Shown one piece after another: positions 42,108 through 51,325 of a stretch of DNA of 64,000 nt. This DNA comes from an uncultured Roseburia sp. (GTDB taxonomy: Bacteria > Bacillota > Clostridia > Lachnospirales > Lachnospiraceae): the NCBI GenBank assembly GCA_947642555.1, contig CANRSX010000015.1:1-64000 (forward strand). The letters are read 5' to 3'. The notes under the pieces were generated by a model. The model made no database searches and was not told the DNA's origin. It was given only the letters and a program-made list of their open reading frames with translations. Both the position numbers and the translations under genes were made by a program. The first letter of the stretch is position 1; the number at the start of each line of letters is the position of its first letter.

Positions 42108-43049
42108 TCAGCTCGCGCCGTTCAGAAAGTCCGCCACCTGCCCGGTCACCATCTGCATCAGCCGCTCTCTCGCCTCGAGGCTCGCCCATGCGATATGCGG
42201 TGTGATGATCAGGCGCTCGCTGTCCTTGATCTGACGCAGCGGGTTTTCCGCGCTCATCGGTTCCGCGCTCAGCACGTCCAGCCCTGCCGCAGAAATTAAA
42301 TTCTCTTTTAACGCATCGGCAAGATCCTGTTCCACAACGATCGGCCCTCTGCCGAGGTTTAGCAGGATCGCCGAATCCTTCATCCTCTCAAATGCCTCCC
42401 GGTTCATCAGCCCTTCGGTATTCTGATCCAGCGGCGCATGGATGGAAATGATATCCGAGGTCTTAAGCAGCGTCTCAAAGTCCACCCGCTCATACCCCTC
42501 CTGATTATTTTTACCCGAGGTCGAATAATAAATCACATGACAGCCAAACAGCTTGGCAAGATCCGCCACGCGGCGCCCGATCGCCCCGAGCCCGATGATC
42601 CCCCAGGTTTTCTGATCGAGTTCATGGAACACATTGGAAAAATGCGTGAACATGGTGTCCGCGACATACCGCTCCGATTTGACGTAATTATCATAATACG
42701 GCAGCTTCTCCATAAGGTAAAACAGCAGGGCAAAGGTATGCTGGGCAACCGTCTCCGTCGAGTATCCCGCGACATTGCGCCATTCGATCCCGCGTTCTGC
42801 CAGGTAGTCTTTATCCAGAATATTCGTGCCGGTTGCCGTCACGCACACCAGCTTCACACCCGGCGCGTCGCCGATCGTATCCCGATTGATGGAAACCTTG
42901 TTTGTTATGACGATTTCCGCATCTTTTGTCCGCTCGCGTGCCTCCTGCGGTGTAGAAAAATCGTACAGCTCCAGCTCCCCGAGCTCCTTAAGGCCTGACA
43001 TGTCGATGTCGTCCCCGATTGTCTTTGCATCTAAAAATACGATTTTCAT
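42108..43049 (-). CDS. D-isomer specific 2-hydroxyacid dehydrogenase
   Basis: A 313-residue NAD-dependent enzyme with AAAGGAG upstream. The nucleotide-binding motif is GIIGLGAIGRRVADLAKLFG, the catalytic Arg is in LLNLGRGPIVVEQDL, Glu in AAGLDVLSAEPM and His in ITPHIAWASLEARERL. The family includes glycerate, lactate and phosphoglycerate dehydrogenases; the closest feel is the glycerate/hydroxypyruvate group. No ACT domain. Its start overlaps the patatin gene stop by 4 bases, so the two are co-translated. Confidence 0.9.
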   Translation of the reverse strand: MKIVFLDAKTIGDDIDMSGLKELGELELYDFSTPQEARERTKDAEIVITNKVSINRDTIGDAPGVKLVCVTATGTNILDKDYLAERGIEWRNVAGYSTETVAQHTFALLFYLMEKLPYYDNYVKSERYVADTMFTHFSNVFHELDQKTWGIIGLGAIGRRVADLAKLFGCHVIYYSTSGKNNQEGYERVDFETLLKTSDIISIHAPLDQNTEGLMNREAFERMKDSAILLNLGRGPIVVEQDLADALKENLISAAGLDVLSAEPMSAENPLRQIKDSERLIITPHIAWASLEARERLMQMVTGQVADFLNGAS

Positions 43050-43930
43050 AGATCTCTCCTTTCTTCTCCCTCCGGCGTACTGCTCTTCAGATACTCCCGC
43101 AGCGCTTCCATCCGCTCCCGCGCGATCCGCACCCCTTCATCATAAAGCCTGCGGAGCTTCACGGTATCCGTCTCCGTGCGCCCTACGCCGTAGGTGCTCT
43201 CCGGCGCAATCACAAAGACGCGCCCCTCCTCCTCGAGCCTGCGCAGCTCATCCATGGACGCGTTGTAGCGCTCCGCCCGGTGCTCCATATCCTCCACGAT
43301 CTTCGGATACTTCCGGTACAGCCGGTTTGTCAGCTTCACCGCGTTCTCCGTCTGTCTCACAAAGCCTCTCTCCCTCGTCAGCACTGCGATCACTTTGTCA
43401 CACCCCTTCGCAAACGCATGCTCAAACGGAACCGAATCCGAGACTCCGCCATCCAGATAATAGTGCCGCCCGACCTTCACCGGCTGGAAGAGAACCGGCA
43501 GCGCACAGCTCGCCACCAGCGTATCGCGCATATCCTCCCCGCGCGGCACGGCCAGATACTCTGCCTTTCCGGTGTGGAGATTGGTCACCACGGCCTCCAC
43601 CTCGCCCGGGTATGCCGCAAACGCCTCAAAATCAAAGGGAAGCAGCTTCTGCGGGATCTCCCCGAACACAAAGTCCGTGTTGTAATACGTGCGCTTTTTC
43701 CGGTTGAGCAGATGACGCATCCCCATGTAACGCTTATCACTCATATAGGTTTCCATCAGCTTTAAATTCCTGCCCTGCTGGCCGGACAGATAGGATACCC
43801 CGAATGCGATTCCCGCTGACACCCCCGCATAATAATCCGGCATCAGCCCTTCTTCCAGAAAGACGTCCATCACGCCGCACGAAAAAATCGTGCGGTTCGC
43901 GCCTCCCTCAGATACGATTCCTAACTTCAT
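43046..43930 (-). CDS. Patatin-like phospholipase (RssA/YlbK type)
   Basis: A 294-residue serine lipase. The ATG at 43930 has GAGAGGAT upstream; earlier in-frame codons lack a binding site. The oxyanion segment is LGIVSEGGANRTIFSCGV, the nucleophile lies in YAGVSAGIAFG (GXSXG) and the catalytic Asp in YYLDGGVSDSVP (DGG). These give a complete Ser-Asp dyad. No signal peptide, so it likely acts on membrane phospholipids from the cytosol. It forms a two-gene operon with the dehydrogenase downstream. Confidence 0.9.
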   Translation of the reverse strand: MKLGIVSEGGANRTIFSCGVMDVFLEEGLMPDYYAGVSAGIAFGVSYLSGQQGRNLKLMETYMSDKRYMGMRHLLNRKKRTYYNTDFVFGEIPQKLLPFDFEAFAAYPGEVEAVVTNLHTGKAEYLAVPRGEDMRDTLVASCALPVLFQPVKVGRHYYLDGGVSDSVPFEHAFAKGCDKVIAVLTRERGFVRQTENAVKLTNRLYRKYPKIVEDMEHRAERYNASMDELRRLEEEGRVFVIAPESTYGVGRTETDTVKLRRLYDEGVRIARERMEALREYLKSSTPEGEERRDL

Positions 43931-44147
43931 ATATCCTCTCATTCCGCCGCGCTTTGCGGCCTTATCATTTTTTGTTCCGTTTTTAAGTATATCCCTATAC
44001 GGGCAATCTGTCCAATGTTTCCTTTTCTCCGCCGCCCGCATTGACCATACGCTGATTTCCTGCTATGATTTACCATGGCGCCGGACAGATGCCCGGCAGC
44101 TTTCACGCCCCGGACAGGCGCAAAATCAACAGGAGAACCTCACTGAT

Positions 44148-45485
44148 ATGAACAAAGATCTGACAAAAGGACCCGTCTTAACCTCCATGCTGCGCTTCGC
44201 GGTTCCGATGTTTCTCGGAAACCTGCTGCAGCAGTGCTACAATATCGCGGACACGCTGATTGTCGGACGGTATCTTGGCCCGAACGCGCTGGCCGCCGTC
44301 GGCTCCGCGTTTACGCTTATGACCTTTCTGACCTCCATCCTGCTCGGGCTTTGCATGGGAAGCGGCGCCGTCTTTTCCATCCGCTTCGGGGAGAAAAATG
44401 AGGAAGGGTTAAAAGAGTGCATCTGCACGTCCTTTCTGCTGATCCTTTTACTTACAGTTGTCTTAAACATTCTTGTCTTTCTGCTGACCGACCCCATCCT
44501 CGCCCTCCTTAAGGTGCCGGATGAGGTATGGGGCCTGATGCGCGAATATCTCATCGTGATTTTCTGTGGGATCGCGGCGACCTTTTTCTATAATTTTTTT
44601 GCCTCGCTTCTGCGCGCGCTGGGCAACTCCGTCGCACCGCTTCTCTTTCTCGCGGTTTCCGCTGTGCTCAATATCGTACTGGATCTCTGGTTTATCACAG
44701 GGCTTGATCTGGGGGTTTTCGGCGCCGCCGCCGCGACCGTCATCGCACAGTATGTCTCCGGCGCAGGGATCGCGCTCTACACCCTGATCTGCGTTCCGCA
44801 GCTTCGCGTGAAAAAGCGTCATTTCCGGATCCGCGCCGCGCGTGTAAAGGAGATCGCCGGATTCTCTCTCTTAACCTGCGTCCAGCAGTCTGTGATGAAC
44901 CTGGGAATCCTGATGGTACAGGGGCTTGTAAACAGCTTCGGCGCAACGATCATGGCCGCCTTCGCCGTGGCTGTAAAAATCGACGCCTTCGCCTACATGC
45001 CGGTGCAGGATTTCGGGAACGCCTTCTCGACATTCATCGCTCAGAACTTCGGCGCCAAAAAAACAGACCGCATCCGCGCCGGGATCCGGGGCGCGTTTGC
45101 GGTATCCATGCTCTTTTGTATCGTCATCTCGGCGGGCGTATGGCTCGGCGCGCGCCCGCTGATGCGGATCTTTGTCGACGCAGAGGAAGCCGCCATCCTC
45201 GCCGAGGGGATCCGCTATCTGCGGATCGAGGGGACCTTTTACTGCGGGATCGGCTGCCTGTTCCTGCTCTATGGCCTCTACCGCGCGCTTGCAAAGCCCG
45301 GAATGTCCGTTGTGCTGACCGTAATCTCGCTCGGCACCCGCGTCGCGCTCGCCTATATCCTCTCCGCCATCCCGGAAATCGGCGTTACAGGCATCTGGTG
45401 GGCAATCCCGATCGGCTGGTTTTTAGCGGACCTCACCGGGATCTTATATTACGTCATCCGATCGCCGCTTAAAGCTTCGGCATGA
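44148..45485 (+). CDS. MATE-family multidrug/cation antiporter
   Basis: A 445-residue transporter with 12 predicted helices. The start is MNKDLTKGPVLTSMLRFAVP, the usual N-terminus of clostridial MATE proteins, with AGGAGA 11 bases before the ATG. Internal family motifs: NLLQQCYNIADTLIVGRYLG, and in the second half QSVMNLGILMVQGLVNSFGA and AFSTFIAQNFGAKKTDRI. Exports drugs or metabolites using Na+ or H+ gradients. The 3' end overlaps the NfeD-like gene on the other strand by 17 bases. Confidence 0.93.
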   Translation: MNKDLTKGPVLTSMLRFAVPMFLGNLLQQCYNIADTLIVGRYLGPNALAAVGSAFTLMTFLTSILLGLCMGSGAVFSIRFGEKNEEGLKECICTSFLLILLLTVVLNILVFLLTDPILALLKVPDEVWGLMREYLIVIFCGIAATFFYNFFASLLRALGNSVAPLLFLAVSAVLNIVLDLWFITGLDLGVFGAAAATVIAQYVSGAGIALYTLICVPQLRVKKRHFRIRAARVKEIAGFSLLTCVQQSVMNLGILMVQGLVNSFGATIMAAFAVAVKIDAFAYMPVQDFGNAFSTFIAQNFGAKKTDRIRAGIRGAFAVSMLFCIVISAGVWLGARPLMRIFVDAEEAAILAEGIRYLRIEGTFYCGIGCLFLLYGLYRALAKPGMSVVLTVISLGTRVALAYILSAIPEIGVTGIWWAIPIGWFLADLTGILYYVIRSPLKASA

Positions 45486-45915
45486 TTGGACTTTCTGCCA
45501 CGTACATCGTCACACCGCGGATTTCCTTTACCATAACAATCGCACCTGCCTCGAAAATCTTTCCTTCCTCAAACGCGCGGGCCGTCCACTCCTGACCGCG
45601 GTACACGGCCGTGCCCGTCCCTTTCAGATTATCGACCGTCTCGGTCAGACAGACGTTTTCGCCGATCGCGCGCTCATAATTCGTCCGAATCAGGTGCGGT
45701 TTTAAATAGCGGAGCGCCCACGGCCTTGTGAAAAACAGCAGAATCAGCGATACGGTCACAAACGCGAGAAACTGCCACAGCAGCGAAAGACCTGCCGCAC
45801 AGCAGATTAACGCCGCCAGCGCGCCGCCGGCGAACCAGATCGAGGTCAGGCCGACCGTGATAATCTCAACCACCGCAAAAAGAATAATCAGTATGATCCA
45901 GAGAATCGCTTCCAT
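45469..45915 (-). CDS. NfeD-like membrane protein
   Basis: A 148-residue protein: two to three transmembrane helices in ~3-75 and a C-terminal OB-fold domain (GENVCLTETVDNLKGTGTAV, QEWTARAFEEGKIFEAGAIV, VKEIRGVTMYVAE). The ATG at 45915 follows GGGGGA at 7 bases. NfeD proteins usually partner with SPFH proteins such as stomatin or flotillin; no SPFH gene is adjacent here, although one lies at 16464. Converges with the MATE gene. Confidence 0.88.
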   Translation of the reverse strand: MEAILWIILIILFAVVEIITVGLTSIWFAGGALAALICCAAGLSLLWQFLAFVTVSLILLFFTRPWALRYLKPHLIRTNYERAIGENVCLTETVDNLKGTGTAVYRGQEWTARAFEEGKIFEAGAIVMVKEIRGVTMYVAESPIMPKL

Positions 45916-46094
45916 AAAATATTCCCCCATTCCTGCGCTGCATGCGCACACCGGTATCCGTCACTGCTATTTTACCATAACTTCTTTTGCTTTTCTACCG
46001 GTTAATATTGGGACGGATCCTGCCGAAATATAAATATAGAAAATGCCTTTGCGAACGGCGAGAATTGTAACACAAGACTCCGGGAGGGATGACT

Positions 46095-46826
46095 ATGGCG
46101 GTAAATCCAGCTTTTAACGGGGCAAGCACCACATTAAGCTCCAATTATTATATGAGAAATTTTTACAGGGCAGCGAGATCTGCGCGCACAACGGCAGGCC
46201 GCAGGGAGATGAGCAATTCGCAGCTGACCTATGCGGACGGCGCCGCACTCCGCCGCGCCGTGAGAAGCCTTGGAAGCTCCGAGTTTAACGAGACGCAGGC
46301 GGAGGATATCCGCAACAAGGCGCTTGCCTATGTCGAGACCTACAACCACGTGCTCTCGTCAGCCGCGGACTCCTCCGATGACCGCATCACGCGCAGCGCA
46401 AAGCAGATGAAGGCGCTCTCGCAGAAGTACGCGTCCGAGCTCGATCGGATCGGCATCACGGTGCATGAGGACGGCACGTTAGAAAGCCGTGAGGCGCGGC
46501 TGGAATCCGCTCCCCTCTCCCGGTTCGAGAAGCTGTTTTCCCGCGATTCCGAGATGATGCAGCAGATGTCCGCGCATTCCAGGAAGATCGAGCGCCAAAG
46601 CGACGCCCTTCTCATGGAGGAGGCACAGCGGCTGGCGGCAAAGCAGCGCAGCAGAGCGGCAACGGATACGGCGGCTTCCTCCGGCAGCACGGACACAAAT
46701 GCCGGCACCTTTGGCAATACGGCAGAGACTCCGGCTACGGCAGCCGCGCAGATCGTCTCCGCCGCGATGGATCTGGATACGCTGGCTCACACCGGGATCG
46801 GCGGCCACATCAATCTCACGCTGTAG
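46095..46826 (+). CDS. FliD-like coiled-coil protein of unknown role
   Basis: A 243-residue protein. GGGAGGG is 6 bases before the ATG at 46095. It has no signal peptide. A helical core (SEFNETQAEDIRNKALAYVE, TYNHVLSSAADSSDDRITRS, QMKALSQKYASELDRIGITV, HEDGTL) closely recalls the C-terminal region of flagellar hook-cap proteins FliD. A Lys/Arg/Gln coiled coil and a Thr/Ala/Gly-rich tail follow. No other flagellar gene is in the window. Such orphan proteins occur in Lachnospiraceae; function unknown. A terminator follows directly. Confidence 0.65.
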   Translation: MAVNPAFNGASTTLSSNYYMRNFYRAARSARTTAGRREMSNSQLTYADGAALRRAVRSLGSSEFNETQAEDIRNKALAYVETYNHVLSSAADSSDDRITRSAKQMKALSQKYASELDRIGITVHEDGTLESREARLESAPLSRFEKLFSRDSEMMQQMSAHSRKIERQSDALLMEEAQRLAAKQRSRAATDTAASSGSTDTNAGTFGNTAETPATAAAQIVSAAMDLDTLAHTGIGGHINLTL

Positions 46827-46845
46827 TTCCAAAGACAAAAGATCC

Positions 46846-46875
46846 ATACCCCGCATTCCTGCGGGGTATTTTTTA
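46846..46875 (+). terminator. Intrinsic terminator after the FliD-like gene
   Basis: A perfect 9-bp stem ATACCCCGC/GCGGGGTAT with a 6-base loop, followed by six or more T. Confidence 0.93.
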
Positions 46876-46908
46876 CATCCGGACAGCTCGCTGTATGCGC
46901 TGTCCCTT

Positions 46909-47778
46909 CTAAATTTTTTCACTGTAAATGTCTTTGTATCCCTCCCCGTAGATCTCCCCCGCGCTGCTGACAATCAGAAAGGCCGCCGGATCCGTCCGCT
47001 TTACAATCTCCTCGAGTTCTGGATACTGCTGCTTTTTCAGCACGCAGAGAATCACGTCCTTCTTTGTCCCCGTGTAGGCGCCCTCCCCGTGCAGGAACGT
47101 CACGCCCACCTCAAGCTCCTGTAAAACCGCGCCCGCGATGCTCCCGGAATGGTCGCTGATCACAAAGACCATCTTCGCCTCGTCCCTGCCATAGAGCACC
47201 ACGTCGAGCACAACCGCGTTTACAATCACCGCGATGCCCGCGTAAAGCGCCTTATCCAGATCGCCGAACACAAGGCCGGAGAGCGTCACGATCAGGGCAT
47301 CCGTCATCAGAAAAATATTTCCTGTCTTTAAGTGCCGGAACTTATTCCGCAGCAGCTTTACGATAATGTCCGACCCTCCGGTCGTCGCCCCGGCTTTAAA
47401 AATAATCCCCATTCCGACAGCGACAAGTGTCGATCCGGCCAGCGCCGCCAGAAGCGGATTTACCGTCACAGCGCCGATCACGGAAAACAGATTTGTAAAC
47501 CAGGAGATCACCGCGACCGCGTAAAAGGTGGATATGATAAACTTAAATCCAAATTTAAAAAATGCAATCGCAACCAGCGGGATATTGAACAGGAAAAACC
47601 AGGTGCCCGTTCTGATCTTTGTCAGATAGCTTAGAATAATGGCAAGGCCCGACACCCCGCCCGGCGCCAGCTGATTCGGATCCAGAAACAGGCCGATGCC
47701 GGCGGAGTACACCGCCGCGCCGGCTGTGATCCAGAGGCAGCGATACAGTATGCCGGCAGCCGCTTTTCTCTTTTTCAT
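46909..47778 (-). CDS. YitT-family membrane protein
   Basis: A 289-residue protein. The ATG at 47778 has AGGAGG upstream. Five or six helices (LWITAGAAVYSAGIGLFLDP; QLAPGGVSGLAIILSYLT; IIFKAGATTGGSDIIVKLL) are followed by the C-terminal DUF2179 ligand-like domain (MVFVISDHSGSIAGAVLQEL, GEGAYTGTKKDVILCVL, DPAAFLIVSSAGEIYGEGY). The family is widespread in Firmicutes without a firm function. It is the last gene of the fructoselysine-type operon, 54 bases after the kinase gene, so a transport or osmotic role alongside it is possible. Confidence 0.9.
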   Translation of the reverse strand: MKKRKAAAGILYRCLWITAGAAVYSAGIGLFLDPNQLAPGGVSGLAIILSYLTKIRTGTWFFLFNIPLVAIAFFKFGFKFIISTFYAVAVISWFTNLFSVIGAVTVNPLLAALAGSTLVAVGMGIIFKAGATTGGSDIIVKLLRNKFRHLKTGNIFLMTDALIVTLSGLVFGDLDKALYAGIAVIVNAVVLDVVLYGRDEAKMVFVISDHSGSIAGAVLQELEVGVTFLHGEGAYTGTKKDVILCVLKKQQYPELEEIVKRTDPAAFLIVSSAGEIYGEGYKDIYSEKI

Positions 47779-47832
47779 ACAAACCCTCCTGTTCTGACTC
47801 TCCCGCTCCTTCGCGGAATCAGCCTCTCCCAC

Positions 47833-48756
47833 CTATTCTTTCGGTCCTCCGTACTCCCACGCCCCGGCATACTGCAGGGTGACGCTGCTGTTTTCGGCGC
47901 CGCAGCGCATACATTCCGTCAGCTCCCGGCCCTCAAGCAGTGCGATCAGAAATCCGGCGATATAGCTGTCCCCCGCTCCCATCGCGTCCACCACCTCGCA
48001 CGGAATGATCCCGTATTCCGTGAACCGGCTCCCGTCGTATGCGATACTGCCCTGTCTGCCGCGCGTGGCAATCACCAGCTCTGGCCCGCTGGCATGGATC
48101 CGTTTCATCAGAATCCGAAGCTCTTCGTCCTCCTGGTCACTGGAAAAAAATGCGTAGTTTACCCAGGGCAGGGCGCCCGTAATCGCACGCGCCGTCTCTG
48201 CCAGCTCCCCCGTCATGCCGCAGGGGACTGCGCATCCGCCTTCCTCCCCGCCGTCGAACACTTTGGTCTCATCGATCTTCGTCGCAAAATCAAAGGCCAC
48301 CGGGACGCCCCGGGCGCGGATTTCAGCCAGGTGATGTTCCATCCGCCCCCAGATCCCGGTCACCACCAGGTCATGTCCGCAGAGAAAATCAAGATCCGCC
48401 TCCTCCGGCGCAAAATCCGCCATGACGCCCTCCTCATACTCGCCGAACACCCGGTCGCCGTCCACGATCTCCACATAGGAAACCGCGGTTTTTCCCTCCT
48501 TCTGCGTTAGATGGGAGACATCCACGCCCTTCTCCCGGATCGCCTGCCGCATGAGTTCTCCGTACCGGTCCGTTCCGACTACTCCCGTATACGACGCTTT
48601 GCAGCCCAGCCGGACGGCATAGACCGCCACATTGACCGGATTGCCGCCCGGATCGCAGCGGCCCTCGCTCTGATAGACGTCCATACAGTTGTCGCCTGCC
48701 GCCGCGATGCGGATTTCTGCCCGCGCGCGCAGTGGTTTTTGTGTCACACATCCCAT
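47833..48756 (-). CDS. frlD: Fructoselysine 6-kinase-like PfkB kinase
   Basis: A 307-residue sugar kinase. The ATG at 48756 follows GGGGGAGA. Compared from memory with E. coli FrlD, these stretches line up: GDNCMDVY, GGNPVNVAVYAVRLG, VFGEYEEGVMADF, IWGRMEHHL and DAMGAGDSYIAGFL, the last being the PfkB signature with the catalytic Asp. It should phosphorylate fructoselysine, an Amadori product, at position 6. Its partner deglycase is encoded 42 bases upstream. Related kinases act on other glycated amino acids, so the exact substrate is an inference. Confidence 0.85.
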   Translation of the reverse strand: MGCVTQKPLRARAEIRIAAAGDNCMDVYQSEGRCDPGGNPVNVAVYAVRLGCKASYTGVVGTDRYGELMRQAIREKGVDVSHLTQKEGKTAVSYVEIVDGDRVFGEYEEGVMADFAPEEADLDFLCGHDLVVTGIWGRMEHHLAEIRARGVPVAFDFATKIDETKVFDGGEEGGCAVPCGMTGELAETARAITGALPWVNYAFFSSDQEDEELRILMKRIHASGPELVIATRGRQGSIAYDGSRFTEYGIIPCEVVDAMGAGDSYIAGFLIALLEGRELTECMRCGAENSSVTLQYAGAWEYGGPKE

Positions 48757-48798
48757 CCTGGTCTCCCCCTTTTTGTCTCTTCCCGCTCTCAAAGCTTC

Positions 48799-49794
48799 TC
48801 AGTAATCCAGGCATCTGTAGTACCGTCTGATCTCCATGGGATGACAGTTGATCTGCTCCATATGCGCGTCGATCCGCTGTGTCACGGCATGCATCAGAAG
48901 GTGCGAGAGACTGCCCCGGTACTCCTCACTGATCCCCGGCAGGTCATAATCCTTTGTGTCAATGATATTGTAATTCGCGCAGACCTTCGGGATAAAACGC
49001 GCCACGCGCTCTCCGAGCGCCCGCTGGGAATCCTCCCCCACAAATACGGTCACCGGCGTATCCCGGTCGATGATCTCTAAGGTCCCGTGAAAAAATTCCG
49101 CGCTGTGAATCGACTTTGTGCGGATCCAGTGCTGCTCCTCCCAGTAGCACATCGCATAAGAGTAAGTCGCTCCGTACTGGTTTCCCGCTCCGATAAAATA
49201 ATGGATCGCATCGTCCTTATGCTCCCTTGCGATCCGCTCTCCCAAAGGATCCGCCGCCTTCTCCACCTCCACGAGATCCTTTGCCAGCCACTGATCCAGC
49301 TCCTCATAGTACCGGTCGTAATCCGGGAATTCCCCCGCCTGGTACAGGAAACGGTCCGCCACCATAAAAAATTTCAGCTGCTCATTGCCCGGATAAGCAA
49401 TCTCGTCATCCACCATCTGTGCCAGCTTCGCGTTCTGATCGTCGATAAACCCGATCACCCTGGCCCCGGCTGCCTGCGCTTTCGCCACGGCATCCACCAT
49501 CTCCGCCGTATTTCCGGTCACGGAGGAAATCACGACAACCGTCCCCTCCCCGATCCGCCGGTTCCCGGTCGTTAAGTATTCCGCTGCATTTTCCACAAAA
49601 AAGTCAGTCGCCGACCTTTCCTTCATATGTATCTCTGCCTGCAGACAGGAGGCATAGGTCCCGCCGATCCCCAGCCAGCAGAGATTCCGGTAACCCGCAT
49701 GGCAGATTTCATCTACAATTGTATTGATCTTCCCGCGCAATGCCAGCGCGCCGTTTACACTGTCCAGCTGTTTTAGTTCATCAAATTTTAACAT
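48799..49794 (-). CDS. frlB: Fructoselysine 6-phosphate deglycase-like SIS protein
   Basis: A 331-residue protein of two SIS domains. The ATG at 49794 follows GAGAGGAG. Key parts: CWLGIGGTYASCLQAEIHMK, VVVISSVTGNTAEMVDAVAK in SIS 1; SIHSAEFFHGTLEIIDRDTP and TKDYDLPGISEEYRG in the second half, where the family has its catalytic Glu and His residues. It should release lysine and glucose 6-phosphate from fructoselysine 6-phosphate. Together with the FrlD-like kinase and a GntR regulator it reproduces the core of an frl operon. No transporter (FrlA-like) gene is adjacent. Confidence 0.82.
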   Translation of the reverse strand: MLKFDELKQLDSVNGALALRGKINTIVDEICHAGYRNLCWLGIGGTYASCLQAEIHMKERSATDFFVENAAEYLTTGNRRIGEGTVVVISSVTGNTAEMVDAVAKAQAAGARVIGFIDDQNAKLAQMVDDEIAYPGNEQLKFFMVADRFLYQAGEFPDYDRYYEELDQWLAKDLVEVEKAADPLGERIAREHKDDAIHYFIGAGNQYGATYSYAMCYWEEQHWIRTKSIHSAEFFHGTLEIIDRDTPVTVFVGEDSQRALGERVARFIPKVCANYNIIDTKDYDLPGISEEYRGSLSHLLMHAVTQRIDAHMEQINCHPMEIRRYYRCLDY

Positions 49795-50525
49795 TCGTTC
49801 TCCTCTCCGTTCCGGCAGAACCTGACGGTATACTCGCACCGGTCCTCCCTGCTGTACGTGCGCGTGTATTCGATCACACGGTCTTCCTCATCGCGGCTGG
49901 TGCATTCAAACAGAAAAACCGGCAGCGACGGGTCAAGATCAAGCGCCCGCGCATCCTTCTTTTTTAAATAAGCAAGATCAAGCGTCTGAAACGCCTCTTT
50001 TAATGTGACGCCAAAAAACTCATATGTTTCATAAATCGAAAACACTGCCAGATCAATCCCGCCCAGCCAGGGCAGAATATACTCCGGAATGAAAATTTCC
50101 TCCAGCGAAACCGGTACATCCTCCGCATGGCAGATCCGCTTAATGTAAAAAACCGGATCCTCCGGCCGGATGCCGAAGATCGCGGCATACCGCTCCCCGG
50201 CCGGTCGCAGGCTCTTCACCAGCACTTTTATCCGCGGCGTCCTGTTTTTGCTGCGGATCGTCTTCGAAAATCCATCCAGGGAATACAGGTTCTGTTCGAG
50301 CTTTTCCCCCAGCACAAACACGCCTTTTCCCTGTACCCGCTTTAACAGCCCTTCCTTTACCAGCGTGTCAATGGCGCTGCGCACCGTCAGGCGGTTCACT
50401 CCGTAATGATCCGCCAGCGCGTTCTCGGAAGGGATCGCGGTTCCCGGAGGATATTCCTCCGCCTCAATCTTCGCGCGAATCTCTTCCCGCAGCCGCAGAT
50501 AAATCGGTACATTATGATCCTTCAT
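49788..50525 (-). CDS. GntR/HutC-family regulator, probable operon regulator 1
   Basis: A 245-residue regulator. ATG at 50525 forms an ATGA overlap with the upstream GntR gene. The N-terminal winged HTH reads IPSENALADHYGVNRLTVRS and AIDTLVKEGLLKRVQGKGVF. The UTRA effector domain follows (FYIKRICHAEDVPVSLEEIF). It overlaps the deglycase gene by 7 bases. By position it matches FrlR and probably senses a phosphorylated Amadori compound. A tandem second GntR gene lies directly upstream. Confidence 0.88.
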   Translation of the reverse strand: MKDHNVPIYLRLREEIRAKIEAEEYPPGTAIPSENALADHYGVNRLTVRSAIDTLVKEGLLKRVQGKGVFVLGEKLEQNLYSLDGFSKTIRSKNRTPRIKVLVKSLRPAGERYAAIFGIRPEDPVFYIKRICHAEDVPVSLEEIFIPEYILPWLGGIDLAVFSIYETYEFFGVTLKEAFQTLDLAYLKKKDARALDLDPSLPVFLFECTSRDEEDRVIEYTRTYSREDRCEYTVRFCRNGEENEC

Positions 50526-51253
50526 CCCGTCTCCCACCTTCTCTTTAGTCTGCTCGAATACCGCACTTTGTCCGGTCTCGCTACTGTCTGAAACATTTCA
50601 ATCACCCTCTGCTGCCTGTCGCAGACCGTTCCCGACAGGTAAAACAGCGCGGTTCCCTTCTCCACGCCAAGCAGCTTCGCCTCCTGCTCCTCCGCAAACG
50701 TCACCCGGATCTTCTCCGCGCCGGAAAAAACCTCCGCGCCGTATCCCTTTAACACCTCATAGAGAGATTCCCTGGAAAAATCGTGGCCCTGCAGCCGTCC
50801 ATACGCATCGTTTACGAGTGTCGTCTCTATCATGACCGGCGTGCCGTCTAACATCCGCAGACGCGTCAGCTCCAGTAACTCTTTCCCCGGCTCCACGCCA
50901 AAGACAGCCGCCTGCCTGTCACTGCATGCCACCGTCCTCTGCCGGATCACGCGCGACGCAATCGTCCTGCCGTTCGCCCTCGCCCAGCCGGAGAGGGAAT
51001 CCAGGTTCTGCAGGTCAAACATGAGCTTTGGCTCCTGTATGTAAGTGCCGGACCCCGCCCGCTGATACAGCACACCCCGCCCGGTCAGCTCCTGAATCGC
51101 GCTCCGCAGCGTGGCGCGGCTGCAGCCCCACATATCGCACAGCGTCCGCTCCGCCGGAAGCCGCTCATGCGCCGGCAGGTGATTCTGTTCGATATAATGC
51201 AGAAGCTTTTCCGTCGTGTCCTCAAAGGGCGTGATATGGTAATCCTGAATCAT
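50522..51253 (-). CDS. GntR/HutC-family regulator, probable operon regulator 2
   Basis: A 243-residue regulator, first gene of the operon. The ATG at 51253 follows GGGAGG at 5 bases. The winged HTH has LPAERTLCDMWGCSRATLRS and AIQELTGRGVLYQRAGSGTY; the UTRA domain has LLELTRLRMLDGTPVMIETT and LFYLSGTVCDRQQRVIEMF. It differs clearly from the next regulator, so this is not a recent duplication. Its own promoter region holds inverted TTGGTATG sites, which suggests autoregulation. Confidence 0.88.
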   Translation of the reverse strand: MIQDYHITPFEDTTEKLLHYIEQNHLPAHERLPAERTLCDMWGCSRATLRSAIQELTGRGVLYQRAGSGTYIQEPKLMFDLQNLDSLSGWARANGRTIASRVIRQRTVACSDRQAAVFGVEPGKELLELTRLRMLDGTPVMIETTLVNDAYGRLQGHDFSRESLYEVLKGYGAEVFSGAEKIRVTFAEEQEAKLLGVEKGTALFYLSGTVCDRQQRVIEMFQTVARPDKVRYSSRLKRRWETG

Positions 51254-51266
51254 GCTCCTCCCTTCC

Positions 51267-51318
51267 AACTGGTATGTTTTTTATTCCTATATATGTTGTC
51301 TGTTTTTTCATACCAATT
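51267..51318 (-). promoter_or_regulatory. Candidate GntR operator pair upstream of the frl-type operon
   Basis: AACTGGTATG (51267-51276) and CATACCAATT (51309-51318) form inverted arms matching at 9 of 10 bases with 32 bases between. They lie between the -10 and the ribosome binding site of the first GntR gene, a position suited to blocking transcription. HutC-type GntR proteins bind TGGT...ACCA sites. Confidence 0.55.
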
Positions 51319-51325
51319 TAAGCAC

